From: Alentia gelatinosa
Lineage: Eukaryota > Annelida > Polychaeta > Phyllodocida > Polynoidae
Direction of reading: 5' to 3'
Assembly: GCA_950022655.1 (NCBI GenBank)
Contig: OX465581.1
Span: forward strand, 110,033,125-110,097,124
Length of the DNA: 64,000 bases
A program made the translations under genes and the position numbers. Shown one piece after another: positions 45,174 through 55,808 of the stretch. The notes beneath the pieces were generated by a model. That model saw nothing but the letters and a program-made list of their open reading frames with translations. It was not told the origin of the DNA and made no database searches. Positions within the stretch are counted from its first letter, which is position 1; each line of letters opens with the position of its first letter.

Positions 45174-45453
45174 GTGCTGCATGGATAAAGTAGAAGAAGG
45201 CTGATCGTAAAGTAAATAGTGGTTGACAACATAGATAAACATACCTTTTCTATTTGATTAAACTCTCTGGTTACTCCATTTTGCCAATTGGTAAAGCTTA
45301 AGGCTGCCACAGTGCTATTATTGGCCGTCCCCAATAATGTGCTCCAACACCACCTAATCACGTGACTACACACTGTATCTGTGACGTCACACTGACCGAT
45401 GTCTGCGGCAAGTTCGCATCGACACCGTCACTTACGTATTCCAATGATTACTA
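45171..45453. other. No feature supported
   Basis: Unique-looking sequence with short CpG-containing segments (GTGACGTCACACTGACCG near 45,381). It ends at the left array of the next element. Confidence 0.3.
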
Positions 45454-46600
45454 GACCGATGGCACCACGGACCGATGGCACCTGGACTGATGGCACCTTT
45501 TCGGACTGATGGCACCTTTTTGGACTGATCGCAACATTTTTCCCAGACCGATGGCACCACTACCCAGACTGATGGCACCACTCACTTAGACTGATGGCTC
45601 CACTCACAAATTCACTCCCAGTTTTCGACTATATCATATTTGTATGTAGGAGAATAGTATACATATGTGATGATTTGGGGGAAAAAACCTCCGTCCCACT
45701 CTGCACCGGTTGCAGCCCCCTCAGTGCTGGCAAAGGCTCCCTCGATGGCGACAGAGGCCCCATCAGTGGCAGGGTTGGAATCCGGGGCCAGGTGGTCCCC
45801 TACGCGGCCGCATTCTAATATTTATCCGATTTACTACCTCCAATATACATATAAAAATCTTTTAACGTTTGGAATCTTTTAACATTCATCAAACGTTAAA
45901 CTCAAACTAAACATAGAGCAAGTGGTACCTATATGTCCAGGGCCCCGTTGCTCCTGTTTTTGTGGTATTGCTAGCTATAATCGCAATTTTATTTTTACGA
46001 TTACATTAACGATCCGACTGAAAAAGCGTTGCTCCTGTAATATCGGATCGTATCCGCTGTATCGCTATTTTTTACGATGCGATAGCGATACAACAATCCA
46101 GAGGCACATATTGAATGAGACAAGGGAAAGTTAATTAGTTATTTAAATAAATACAGATGGCATCACAGTTAAAACTGATCTGACACATGGTGGTGTGGAT
46201 CACTATTTCCTATACGTAGAAGAACAAGTGACGGGGGTTGGTGGTGCCACCATGGATCGTTATTTGGAATATCAGACAAAGCTGTATTTAACCCATAGCG
46301 ATACGATCCGCAGCGCTGTGAAGGTCCGCGTAAAAAGTATCGCGAAAAGCCGTATTTTACGCGTCGATGCGCCTATGCTATTACGACACGATCCGCAAAA
46401 TTTCTGGAGCAACATTTAGGCCCTCGGATCACTATTGTGCGATCCGCAGCTCTGTCGTAAACGTGGAGCAACGGGGACCAGATAAAGAATTAGGTGGTAC
46501 CATCAGTCTAGGCAAGTGGTGCCATCAGTACAAGCGCAGGTGCCATCAGTCCGGTTAAAAGTGAGAAGAAGTGCTATCAGTCCAGATGCCATCGGTTCAG
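45454..46600. mobile_element. Fold-back element with inverted GATGGCACC arrays (~1.15 kb)
   Basis: The left end has about seven copies of GACTGATGGCACC or GACCGATGGCACC (45,454-45,602). The right end has about six copies of the complement GGTGCCATCAGTC or GATGCCATCGGTTC (46,492-46,600). Inverted arrays of a short motif at both ends are typical of fold-back transposons (family knowledge). A second TIR element sits inside. There is no transposase frame. The outermost ends are not sharply defined. Confidence 0.75.
45939..46481. mobile_element. Nested TIR element with GTTGCTCC ends (~540 bp)
   Basis: Left GGGCCCCGTTGCTCC and right GGAGCAACGGGGACC form the ends. Subterminal repeats include GCGTTGCTCCTGTAAT (46,026) against GGAGCAACATTTAGGCCC (about 46,406), and several CGATCCG/CGGATCG words with TATCGC/GCGATA words in both orientations. 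It lies wholly inside the 45,454-46,600 element, so it inserted later or replaced that element's core. Confidence 0.75.
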
Positions 46601-47333
46601 TTACCATTACAATCGACGCTGGACCTCACGATCACGACAGGGATGTTGCAGGGCCTTGTCAGCTAAATCCTTTCCCGCCTCCTCTTGTTGAATTCCCCTC
46701 TCGCCAGCCGCTCGCCATCGATGGCTGGCTAATTATGAGACAGGAAAAAAAAGTATTCCTACGCCGGAGGAGGAGTAATCAAGTTCCGGCTGCGGAATAA
46801 TGCAGCCTCATCACCGCCAGCGGCAATTGTGACAATCCGGCCCCTGTTCGTTCAACCTACAGCCGTAGTCCAAATGCCATTCGCCGCAGGGTAATAGCCC
46901 TGCTAGCCACCTTTGGCAAATACAGCCTGTGTTCACAAGAAGGTAACACCGTGAGGCATTTTAAGGGGAAAACAACCCCCTATCCCTTAATCAAATGGAG
47001 ATTAGCTATCTGTGTTATTATCTCTGTTTGCTGTCTTCTAGCTGGATATATTTTAGCTGTGTTAGATTTTGGTGGCAAACACCAAGTATCATTTCCAGTG
47101 TTGTTCTATTCAATAATGGAGAATTTTATTACAGTTTGTTACATCTTTTGAGAAATAGGTTATAGTTCAGTGGTATGTACATCACATGAATTTCCAGATA
47201 AGCGTATAAGAGTTGGTTAAGTATTACGAATATATATATACGGCTTTGTAGTTTCCAGAATGTCAAATCCTCACTTCGGGAAATATTTCTAGAAACTTGA
47301 ACTCATTCTAGCAGAAGATGTCGCATCATCATT
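46601..47333. other. No feature supported
   Basis: Starts moderately GC-rich, then becomes AT-rich. No element ends or gene recognised. Confidence 0.3.
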
Positions 47334-47591
47334 TTATCTCACCCCTGGAATAAATGCCCATAGGCTTAACATTGGGAACTCGTTCTCCATGCCCCTACGA
47401 GTATTGCGGTCCGTTCTCCATGGTCTATATCCTGTGTGTCATCCATACTTTTAATGTGTATAGGGGTCAGATAAATACAGAAAGCAACTCGTTTTGGTCA
47501 AAGATATTCACTCGGCTGTCGCCTCGTTCATATCACTCCGCATCAAACTCATGGAGAACGACGACTTTGACCAAAACTTGTTGGTTTCTTC
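47334..47591 (+). mobile_element. Hairpin-superfamily element, GTTCTCCAT subfamily
   Basis: Box TTATCTCACCCC (47334), module with CCCATAGGCTTAACATTGGG, CTCGTTCTCCATGCC and TCCGTTCTCCATGG, inverted box GGGGTCAGATAAATACAGAA. The hairpin at about 47,487-47,591 has arms ACTCGTTTTGGTCAAAG and CTTTGACCAAAACTTGT, the tip CTCGGCTGTCGCCTCG at 47511-47526, and ATGGAGAACG in the right arm, the complement of the module word. The box and CATAGGCTTAACATTG match the 8,604 element although the stems are unrelated. Confidence 0.8.
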
Positions 47592-48343
47592 TTTAATTCT
47601 CATCATAGCAAGATTTTTAACATCAGAAACTCTTTTCCCGTACATCGCCTTTCTTAGTTCCTCAATACAAGGGCTTGCTGATGGTGGCAAGGGTTTGTAT
47701 GCATGTATACGACATATTATAAGAGTGGAACTGATTAGTCATGGTCTGTAGAAAATAGAAGGTAAGATCAGGAGAACGAAGTAAGAAGAGGATGAAAAAG
47801 GTGATTGAGTTTAATTTAAGACGGAGTAATTAAGCATGTGATATAGCCAAGTCTATCCTATCGGAACCCGGTGAAATGAACCTGATTCGGGCACTTCTAT
47901 GAACGACATTACCGATGGTATCTATACGAAGACGGCAAGCTTCACCGGAAATACCCGTGCTGGTCTCTTGGCACTCGGTATGCCATTTGACAGGACGTCC
48001 AGGGCACCAGCGCCTGGCGGGAGTAATATCGTCTGCTCCAATCGGAAGTCGTTCGGTTGTCTGGTTGCTGGTTGTTGGCAGGTGGTGTCTGCGCCGTGCC
48101 GGGAGATTTCAAAATGGGCGCCAGAGAAGGGACCACGAGGAGTCTTTAGCGCGATTGATAAATACCGGGAGATAAATGCATCTGGCAGACGACATTGGAT
48201 ATGTAGATATGTATTAGATAAGTGTGAGTGAGTGAGTGGTTTGTTTCTAAAATCCCGGTTTTCTTTTGGAAAGTTTATCTACTCAGTATTGGATATATTC
48301 TCTATTCATAAAGGCTCGCCTTCAAAGGTGGAAATAAGCAATG
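47592..48343. other. No feature supported
   Basis: Mixed sequence with a 110-codon frame at 47,899-48,231 that shows no recognisable motif and overlaps frames on the other strand. Not annotated as a gene. Confidence 0.3.
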
Positions 48344-48346
48344 TAA

Positions 48347-48633
48347 GGCCTGGCGTCCACCTACTGTGATAGAAATTTAGACCTACCGATATGGCACCAA
48401 TACAAAAAGAAAAAATCTGAGATATATCGGGAGAGTGCAAAATCGTAGACATATGTCTAGACATGTCAATCAACCATGCATCTCTGAATGGGCTTTTTTC
48501 GGTGCTTAATCGCAGGAACGTGGTCTACAGCCCCGATTTTAGGTGACCTTCCGGCGCGATTTAGTTTTTTTTTTATCGGGAGGTGCATCGTAGACCATAT
48601 CGGAGCCATATCGTAATAGGTGGACGCCAGGCC
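48347..48633 (-). mobile_element. MITE, Harbinger-like, copy 2 (287 bp)
   Basis: Termini GGCCTGGCGTCCACCTA and TAGGTGGACGCCAGGCC are flanked by TAA at 48344-48346 and 48634-48636. It is the reverse complement of 3,187-3,458 along its whole length. Two copies in opposite orientation, each with its own TAA duplication, demonstrate transposition of this family. Confidence 0.88.
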
Positions 48634-48636
48634 TAA

Positions 48637-49335
48637 CTGGTAATGAATCCTATAAGCAAGGCCTCACCGCACACATACACAAAACTTGTGCAAAAAAAGA
48701 AGGGACTGGCGGTAATTTCTCAACTGGGAGAGTACTATAAAGCAAAACTCTCTCTAGTTACTTGGAAGAGATTATACCTGGAGAATGTAGTTTGATGCAG
48801 TCGTGACATAGGCCAGGTGGTGAACCGCCATATCTTGGGGACTTGTTGCAGCCCTTAGGCTCAGATACACGATTATCCAATGTAAAATAATCAAATGTAA
48901 AGATAGTGACGCTGGCAATTAATATGAATTTTACACCTAAAAGGTTATAATAAGTGTTCTTATGAACACAAAAAGCATATTTTGACTGGGGGGAGGGGGC
49001 TCACCCACTTAACAATTTTATGATATTTTATGCACCTTATTCTGATTTATAAAGTATCATACATGGGACATCTCATATTAATCATATATGATGTCGTGGA
49101 GAAGCAGTGCTTCCTTCTGTGTTCTATTTAAGGTATTTAGACCCTTCTATCGTCAAAGGAAAGTACGATAGGCAGATTCTAATCCTAAGGTAAGCTTTTC
49201 CAGCCTCCAATAAAAGAAGAAAATAATACAGAAGGAATAAAAAGCCATCATGGTATATCAAATTACACCGAGAAAAAAAAACAATATCGCAAAAGTAACA
49301 TTTCTTGCCAACAAATACAGGAAAATCAATACCTA
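48637..49335. other. No feature supported
   Basis: AT-rich. GTCGTGGAGAAGCAGTGCTTCC near 49,090 makes only a small local hairpin. Nothing else. Confidence 0.3.
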
Positions 49336-49737
49336 GGGTGTAAAAAATGTAGGAAATGGACACAATATTACTACGATTTGGATCTGCGTGGTCGTATTCT
49401 CCACGTAGTTGACCCATAGTAACACTCCGAGTGATAGCGAGGAGTGTTGCGTAGAGTCAACTACAAGGACAATACGACCTGGCAGATCCAAATCATGGTA
49501 CCTAATGTTGTATTTATTACTCACCTCTCAAGTAATCATTAGGGAAAAATCTTGTAAGTTATTAGAAATTCGACGCAAGCGCCGTGCATTATTTATATAA
49601 AACAGTTCCTATGATGCCCGTCAAGTGGCCGAAAAAGCTCTATTCTCCTAGAAGAATACGGCTGTCCGTATTCTACTCGGTAGCGACTTGTAGGCTACAT
49701 ATTTAGTACTGAGTCTCCGTATTAGGGTTGGTAATAA
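49336..49737 (-). mobile_element. Hairpin-superfamily element, CGTATTCT subfamily, reversed
   Basis: A GGGTGTAAAAAATG end, then a hairpin at 49,370-49,510: arms GATTTGGATCTGCG-GTCGTATT and AATACGACC-GCAGATCCAAATC, tip CGAGTGATAGCGAG (49428-49441), inner arms GTTGACCCATAGTAACACTC and GAGTGTTGCGTAGAGTCAAC. Then the box TTATTACTCACC (about 49,515) and a module with ATTCTCCTAGAAGAATACGG and CCGTATTCTACTCGG. The closing box GGTTGGTAATAAA ends at 49,737. The word CGTATTCT is in both hairpin and module. Confidence 0.75.
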
Positions 49738-50885
49738 ATTGAGTTCCTTACTCATGCCCAGTGGTTTAGCATTAAAGGTGGAGGTGAGTAGGTATGTCAG
49801 GGTGTCTGACCTTTGTGATAGCCTGATGAGGTTTTGTCTCTCAGCCCCTTCCACCACCGACCCCCCACCGCCTGAGACCGCATGCGTGTCCCGTGTGAAG
49901 GTCACGTGACCACGGAGCAGGTGCCGACGTCCCGCTCCTGGTGCATGCTGGGTACTGAAGATTGGCGTCTTTGTGTCGGGCCGCTGGTTGTTGTAAGGTT
50001 TGTTTTTTGTTTGTTTGTTCTGGTTTTGTTTTTATCTTGCCTCTCGTGGGGTTTCTAAGTAATCGGATGAGTAGCGTCAGGGATGGAATGGGTTGGCACA
50101 GGACAAGGGGAACATGGTCGTTTTGTCTTTGTGTACCCTTTGGTAAATTGTTTTAGGTGATGTCGGTTTATGTTCATGGATGTTAATGAATAGTATCAGT
50201 AGTAGCCTTGCACGGCCTCCATGTAAAATCAAGACCGGTTTAAACATAGAAAGACATGGAATATTGCGTATTGTGTAATTATATTACACACATTTATAGA
50301 GAGAATGATAAATCTAGGAAATTAATTGTGATCTAACCGTTTCTCACGGATTTTGAGGAATTGCCTCTTAAGCGAGTATTCTATTGTGACCCATGGTAGG
50401 GTGTCTGTTATATATGGTAATAAATACAAACTAACAGCTAACTCCGAAAAATAGTGCCAACCGACATCCGATGGCTGACTGTTGCACAGATCTGACAAAA
50501 ACTAAAGTATTTGATTTTGATCTGAAAGGATTCAGTTGGCAATATTGACTTCATTACAAAATCTAGGTGTATATTTCATCTAGCTTTTGTTATCATTTAC
50601 AACCTTTTTAAAACTTTATTTATATGAAAAACAAATGAGGCCTATTTTCTGCATAAGGATCAATTCAAAATGGCAATAACATTAGAGTGTGTTGTTAAGT
50701 CATGCATGAATATTGCGGGCGATACCTATTAGGTTGGGAGGTCGCCGCCGACTTCCTAAAACACTGTTCCACTCCACATCAGAAACAGTCGCCAACGTCG
50801 GATGGTCGCCTCTGAAGTCCTTTGGTAAACGAAGGAAGTGTCTTTTACATCTTTATCGGCCTGATAGAATACTCCCTTTAAGGCT
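49738..50885. other. No gene; promoter-like patch at 49,880-49,970
   Basis: GTCACGTGAC (49901-49910, a full E-box palindrome) and GCATGCTGGGTA (49,943) sit in a small GC-richer patch followed by a GTAAGGTTTG donor-like site (about 49,994). This could be a promoter with a first non-coding exon, but no downstream exon was recognised. The remainder is AT-rich. Confidence 0.25.
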
Positions 50886-51730
50886 TGATTCCACATAGCC
50901 GATCTCACTCCCGATGTGGTCCAGATGTACTCCAGATGTGCTGACGCCCACCTACCTTGTTCCATTGTGACGATGGGCTCCAGACAGACACCAGGGACCT
51001 GGGACCTGTTTCACTAGTTTCGTGACATGTCTAGATGGTGTCTAGATCGTGTGTCCGGTTTCATAAGAACTAGACATTAGACTTCGTTTTGTCCATTCTT
51101 GCTTGCACTGTTGGTGTCGCTTTTCATGTCTGTCTAACACTTTTGTCAAGAAACTAGTGAAACAGGTCCATGATGTGTAGATTTGTCTAATTCTTATGTT
51201 TGGGGTCTGTCTTTTCTTAAGGGCAGCTACTTGTGTTGTCACGAAACTAGACAACCCCAATGTCTGTATGGTGTCAGAGATATGTCACGAAACTAGTGAA
51301 ACAGTTCCCAGACAGATTGGGGCTGTCTAGTTTTGTGAAAACACAAGTAGCTGCCCTTAGGAAAAGACAGACCCCAAACATAAGAATTAGAAAATCTATA
51401 CATCATAAGAATTAGACAAATCTACACATCACAGGTTTCCCACATCCCTTCGGGTTTATGATATTATCACATTATGTCTACAGTTTTTTTTAAAGTAATT
51501 GAGATTAACTTTTATTTACTATTTACGTTGATCGACCAAGACTCTTCGTTATGAAATGTGACTTCGTTTTGTCCGTTCTTGCTTGCACTGTTGCTGCCGC
51601 TTTTCATGTCTGACTTAACACTTTTGTCACGAAACTAGTGAAACAGGTGCCAGGGGCCAGTTTTGGTGCTAGTACCTAAACTGAAAACATCTTGACCACC
51701 TCGGGAGTGAAATCGGCTACATGGAATCAA
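50886..51730. mobile_element. Nested inverted-repeat element (~845 bp)
   Basis: Outer TIR: CTTGATTCCACATAGCCGAT then CTCACTCCCGATGTGGTC, mirrored by GACCACCTCGGGAGTG and ATCGGCTACATGGAATCAAG. Inside, CCTGTTTCACTAGTTTCGTG (51,005) is mirrored by CACGAAACTAGTGAAACAGG (51,631), with extra copies near 51,149 and 51,285. Inside that lies a palindrome at about 51,173-51,434 with ~110-nt arms (GGGCAGCTACTTGTGTT, GTCTGTCTTTTC, CATAAGAATTAG). The block TGACTTCGTTTTGTCC-TTCTTGCTTGCACTGTT is directly repeated at 51,080 and 51,560. No coding capacity. Confidence 0.75.
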
Positions 51731-54227
51731 GTCTTTATACATATACATTATATAATGACAACTGTAGGGGGTGCTTCGTTGTTACCTGTCCATGACCCCG
51801 CCTCGCCTGACATGTTCCCTGGCGTAGCTGTCGGCTGTCTAGGATGGAGGGGAAACATTCCTTCCGGGCTGAGCTCATTTTCTGTCGCACACGTATTTCC
51901 AGACTGCTATCTCCGCCGGTAACAGCCCTGGATGTATTTTCTAAAAACTTTCTCCTTTTTGGATGTATTTTCTAAAAACTTTCTCCTTTTCTCTCTCTTT
52001 CTGTGGAGGTAGAGAAATATATTTCTATCCTACCCTGTGAGGTAATCGATTTCTTTCTATTAGGAAAATTACTTTGGAGCAATCCTGGTCGAGTTCTGTA
52101 GAGTTCTATTATCCTACCCCTAATAAAGAAAACTCCATAGGCTTAACATTGGGTCACTGTATTCGGTTTCTCCATAATATGAATAAATTAACGTTCAGAG
52201 CCTGGGCAGCCCACCACTGATAGTCACTTGCTCGTTGGTCGCGAAGCCGCCTTGTACTAAAACAAAAAAAAACTGGGTGTGTTTGCTTTGCTTTCCTTTG
52301 ACGACCAAGAGATTGTCACAGAGACAGGTCAAAATGTTTGTATCAACCGCTGAATACTGATCATTGTCCCACCTTGTACACGACAGATCTAAAACTGGGC
52401 ATCCAGGAAACTCACACCCAGTACGCCTGATATGTCCTAGTCACTATCCTATGAATCCAGAAAGAATTGACATTAAAACCTCCAAATATTGTACATATAT
52501 ATAGTGTTCTGAACTGAATGTCCGAGTGGGAATAGTAGACTTTGAAAGTATAAAAGGAATTTGCAGCATGTATTTAAGACAAAAACGATGACAATTCTTT
52601 TTTAACCAGAACCCAAAGTGCGGTAGTCAATGGCAGAGACTAACAGAAAAGATAAGCAAGCTATTTTTCTTGCACAATGATGGATATAAAATCATATTGC
52701 CCTCTTCAGCGCTCCATTGTAACTACAGGAGTTTCAGTCAGTATGGTAGCCCATTTAATCGTATGTGTTTTGTATTGTACTTCCCGCCGGGACAGTGCAC
52801 GTAGGATTAAGCCTAGGTCGCTGCCTTAAAAACGAAGGATTCCTACCTATTAAACAGCAATTTTCAACTGCCACTGGCTCATGATGTTGTTATCGAATTT
52901 ACAATGAGGCATTATATATCTCTTCTTTCAAGCCAGGTCAAACATTTAGAATTAAATCAACATCGAATTCCCCTGTAACTTTATATCTGAGCCCCTCTAT
53001 CTCATACCCAACACACAGTTTAATAGCCGCATACAATGCGACTGGTGGCCCTTTGATATGAACCTTCAGCTTCCTGAACGGTTTTCTTCACTACATCAAT
53101 GTTTCTACTCCTCTGGGTCTTACCACCTGAGACTTAGCACTCGTTATTCAAGTCTCAGAACGGTTCCTAGAGCTCTATAAGCTGTGCTATACCCAGGTCA
53201 AGCTGCTTGAGCTTGGTGACGCTGGTATGGATGTGGTGAACCACTGCCACTAACAGGTCACGACAGTCTCTCCTTTTTTTAATTCACAATATGATTCCAA
53301 AGGGAGCCAACTAACAGATACCTCTCGTCATCCTGCTATTGCAATGAGAGTTTCAGGCAATGCGCCCTTAATGCTATATTTAGAATGGAATCTAGTCCCA
53401 GTCTCTATTCGTGAAGTGTGGTATCTTGTGATGCAACTAACATAGAACTGTATATAAACTGTGAATGAATTCGTTATGTTAAATGTCTACACCCTTGACG
53501 TGTAGCATGCTGCGTTACTATGAGAACAGACATATACATTATGAGATTCAAAGTGAGAATATAAGTAAATAATGATACCTGTATTCTTGGACAGCACACT
53601 GTCGAAGGAATTTAGTCTCTTGTCACTGGAAATCAACTCCATCTTCACTCCCTATTGATAATGAAGATTGGAAGAAGTGGCAAGCTGATTGTGTCTAATC
53701 AGTGACTTATCAGTTTCATATTTATGATAGAGATTATGGTAAACCTCACAAGTCAGTGATAGATCAGCAATATCAGCTGACAGGCACATATAATGGGCTT
53801 CCCTAATGAGTTCCCTCATTGGATGACAAAAAAAGACTACAGTGACTGAACAGGAAGAATAATTGTCATATTAGACATCCAGTGCTCATTACACTCAGGT
53901 TATACAAATAGTTTACTCAAGTTAAATGGTAATGGCATTATACAGGAGCATTTTAAATTCTGAGACTTCCGAGTTTGTTGTGTTCCATCGACTTTAAATG
54001 TGTGCAGATAACGCAGGAATCAACATTAGAAAATATTGTTGTAGCACTGTGGAGCTAGAGTGAGCCCCTGACGGCTTTGTTTTCACACCTGTTGTTAAAC
54101 GGTTCAAGCAGATCAGATATTAGCATTCTATCTGAACTGTCTATTTTCTGCTCTTCTGTCTTCATTAAAAACTCCCCATTTCAGTATTTCCTTGATATCA
54201 AGCAACTTCATCTCTCATCTTCCTAAA
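51731..54227. other. No gene; orphan opening module at 52,109
   Basis: TTATCCTACCCCTAATAAAG then CCATAGGCTTAACATTGGG (52,109-52,155) is an orphan opening of a hairpin-element module. It is followed by TCACTGTATTCGGTTTCTCC but no hairpin. A possible eroded coding remnant on the minus strand near 53,170-53,230 (TKLKQLDLGIAQLIEL) stops quickly and is not called. The rest is AT-rich. Confidence 0.35.
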
Positions 54228-54400
54228 GGGGCCATCCATAAAGTACGTACACACTGAGGGGGGGGGGTGGGGGTCAAAGAATTTGGGAATTTTGCGTGTG
54301 CTCCCTCTTTGTTCTATTGTGTACAGGATTGGGAGCGGGGGTGGGGGGGGGGGTCCAAAACTTCAGAAATTCTGCGTACGTACTTTATGGAAAGCCCCCA
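54228..54400. mobile_element. TIR element with CATAAAGTACGTAC ends (~173 bp)
   Basis: Left GGGGCCATCCATAAAGTACG then TACACA; right TGCGTACGTACTTTATGG then AAAGCCCCC. Two G8-10 runs lie inside, each after a similar sequence, so the element may itself be an inverted or direct duplication. Elements with GGGG-CCAT-CATAAA-TACGTA ends are widespread in invertebrate genomes (general knowledge). No transposase. Confidence 0.7.
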
Positions 54401-54990
54401 ACCTATTGATACCCTATTTACCAATTTCTATCATTGGTTTAGTCTTCAATTATAATAATCAATTATCATTATCTTAATGTGAATATTATCAATAAAATTC
54501 AAATCAATTTCATTCATCTAAGCTGCAGCCTCTCTTTTTATTCCAAGGCTTAGTAGTAATGTTAACTAGCATTTCGCCGTTGTCGCCCGATCTCAGAAAC
54601 AAATCATACACAATATTGTAGAGAGGACTGTCACATTAGGTCATGTAATAAGTCGTCCATAAAAACATTACTAACATTATTGCCATGTTCAACGTGAGTC
54701 ATGGATCCCAAAGTAGGTTGTGTTAATCTAGCGACACGTTTGTGATACTACTGGTTTGAGCCTTACGACCTGTCTGTGATTCATTCGTCACATAGTTTGT
54801 TCATACTCTTTGTTTAGAATTACAATATGGGAGATGACAGTTGAAAAAGGTGATTCGTATTACTAGTTTGAATTTCCAATAAGCGTTGCGTTTCTCATTC
54901 ACTTCTGAACATCCGCGGATCAATAAAACCCCATCCTGCCTGCCACAAACCCAGGAAGCCTGCGGTACGGGACGGAAATTATCATTTCAA
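54401..54990. other. No feature supported, up to the gap
   Basis: AT-rich sequence running into the scaffold gap. Nothing recognised. Confidence 0.3.
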
Positions 54991-55190
54991 NNNNNNNNNN
55001 NNNNNNNNNNNNNNNNNNNNNNNNNNNNNNNNNNNNNNNNNNNNNNNNNNNNNNNNNNNNNNNNNNNNNNNNNNNNNNNNNNNNNNNNNNNNNNNNNNNN
55101 NNNNNNNNNNNNNNNNNNNNNNNNNNNNNNNNNNNNNNNNNNNNNNNNNNNNNNNNNNNNNNNNNNNNNNNNNNNNNNNNNNNNNNNNNN
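54991..55190. other. Assembly gap, exactly 200 N
   Basis: A run of exactly 200 N, probably a fixed-size placeholder, so the true distance is unknown. Any frame crossing it is meaningless. The right edge resumes in GC-rich sequence (CCGCTTCCCGCGCCCC), unlike the left. Confidence 0.98.
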
Positions 55191-55413
55191 ATTCCGCTTC
55201 CCGCGCCCCATACCGACCTGCCGGGCTGATGTTATATGTGCATCAGAGCTGGGAAGACCGTGAGCGGCAGCGCGGCCGTGACAGACGATATATTTTATTG
55301 CGGGTTATTACCAGACTTTAGGAGTCTGACGATGTACGCTGACACAGTGAGACGTGGAGGTCATGCTCATGAGCAGACAGGAGTGTAGGGGACAGTGTGG
55401 TACAGACGGTAAA

Positions 55414-55804
55414 GCCCATTACACATCGACCGATTCAGGGTTGAACGATTAGTTCCCAAATTGTCGGTGAACTTGTCGCAGGCAAATTATGTAACCCCTC
55501 GGCTCGTGTTGGCCACCTAAATCAGAGGTCATTTACCAATATTCCGTTGTCGGCAACTGCATTTATCAACAAGTTGATAAACTTTTGGTGACTGATTTAG
55601 AAGAATTGAACGACAAATCATCGGTGACAAAAGAACATCTCAAGCGCATGGTTTCACTAATCGTTGGCTGACCCTTGCCTAGCTGTCCTACATCTACCGA
55701 CTAGGACAGACTCCGTTAGGATGGCTCGCCTGAGACAAATTACCGTTCTTTTGTCGCCGACAAAGGTACATCAATGTTCCGAAATCGTTAGATGTGTATT
55801 GGGC
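55414..55804. mobile_element. TIR element with GCCCATTACACATC ends (391 bp)
   Basis: Left GCCCATTACACATCGACCGA; right TCGTTAGATGTGTATTGGGC. TAAA is present on both sides (55410-55413 and 55805-55808), a possible target duplication. The interior repeats TTGTCGCCGACAAAGG-like and GTTGATAAACTTTTGG motifs. Its right ~90 bp recur, reversed, at 31,191-31,280. No coding capacity. Confidence 0.75.
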
Positions 55805-55808
55805 TAAA

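Noticed and set aside
44630..45373. 247-residue reading frame on the minus strand with poly(Thr-His)
   Set aside because: It runs through the (GT)n microsatellite, and the parts outside it show no motif.
47899..48231. 110-residue plus-strand frame
   Set aside because: No recognisable motif, overlapping frames on the other strand, and no splice or promoter support.
53150..53240. Possible transposase remnant on the minus strand (TKLKQLDLGIAQLIEL)
   Set aside because: Only 16 residues before a stop, and no other supporting motif nearby.
54886..55263. 125-codon frame across the N gap
   Set aside because: The middle is unknown sequence (200 N), so the continuity is meaningless.
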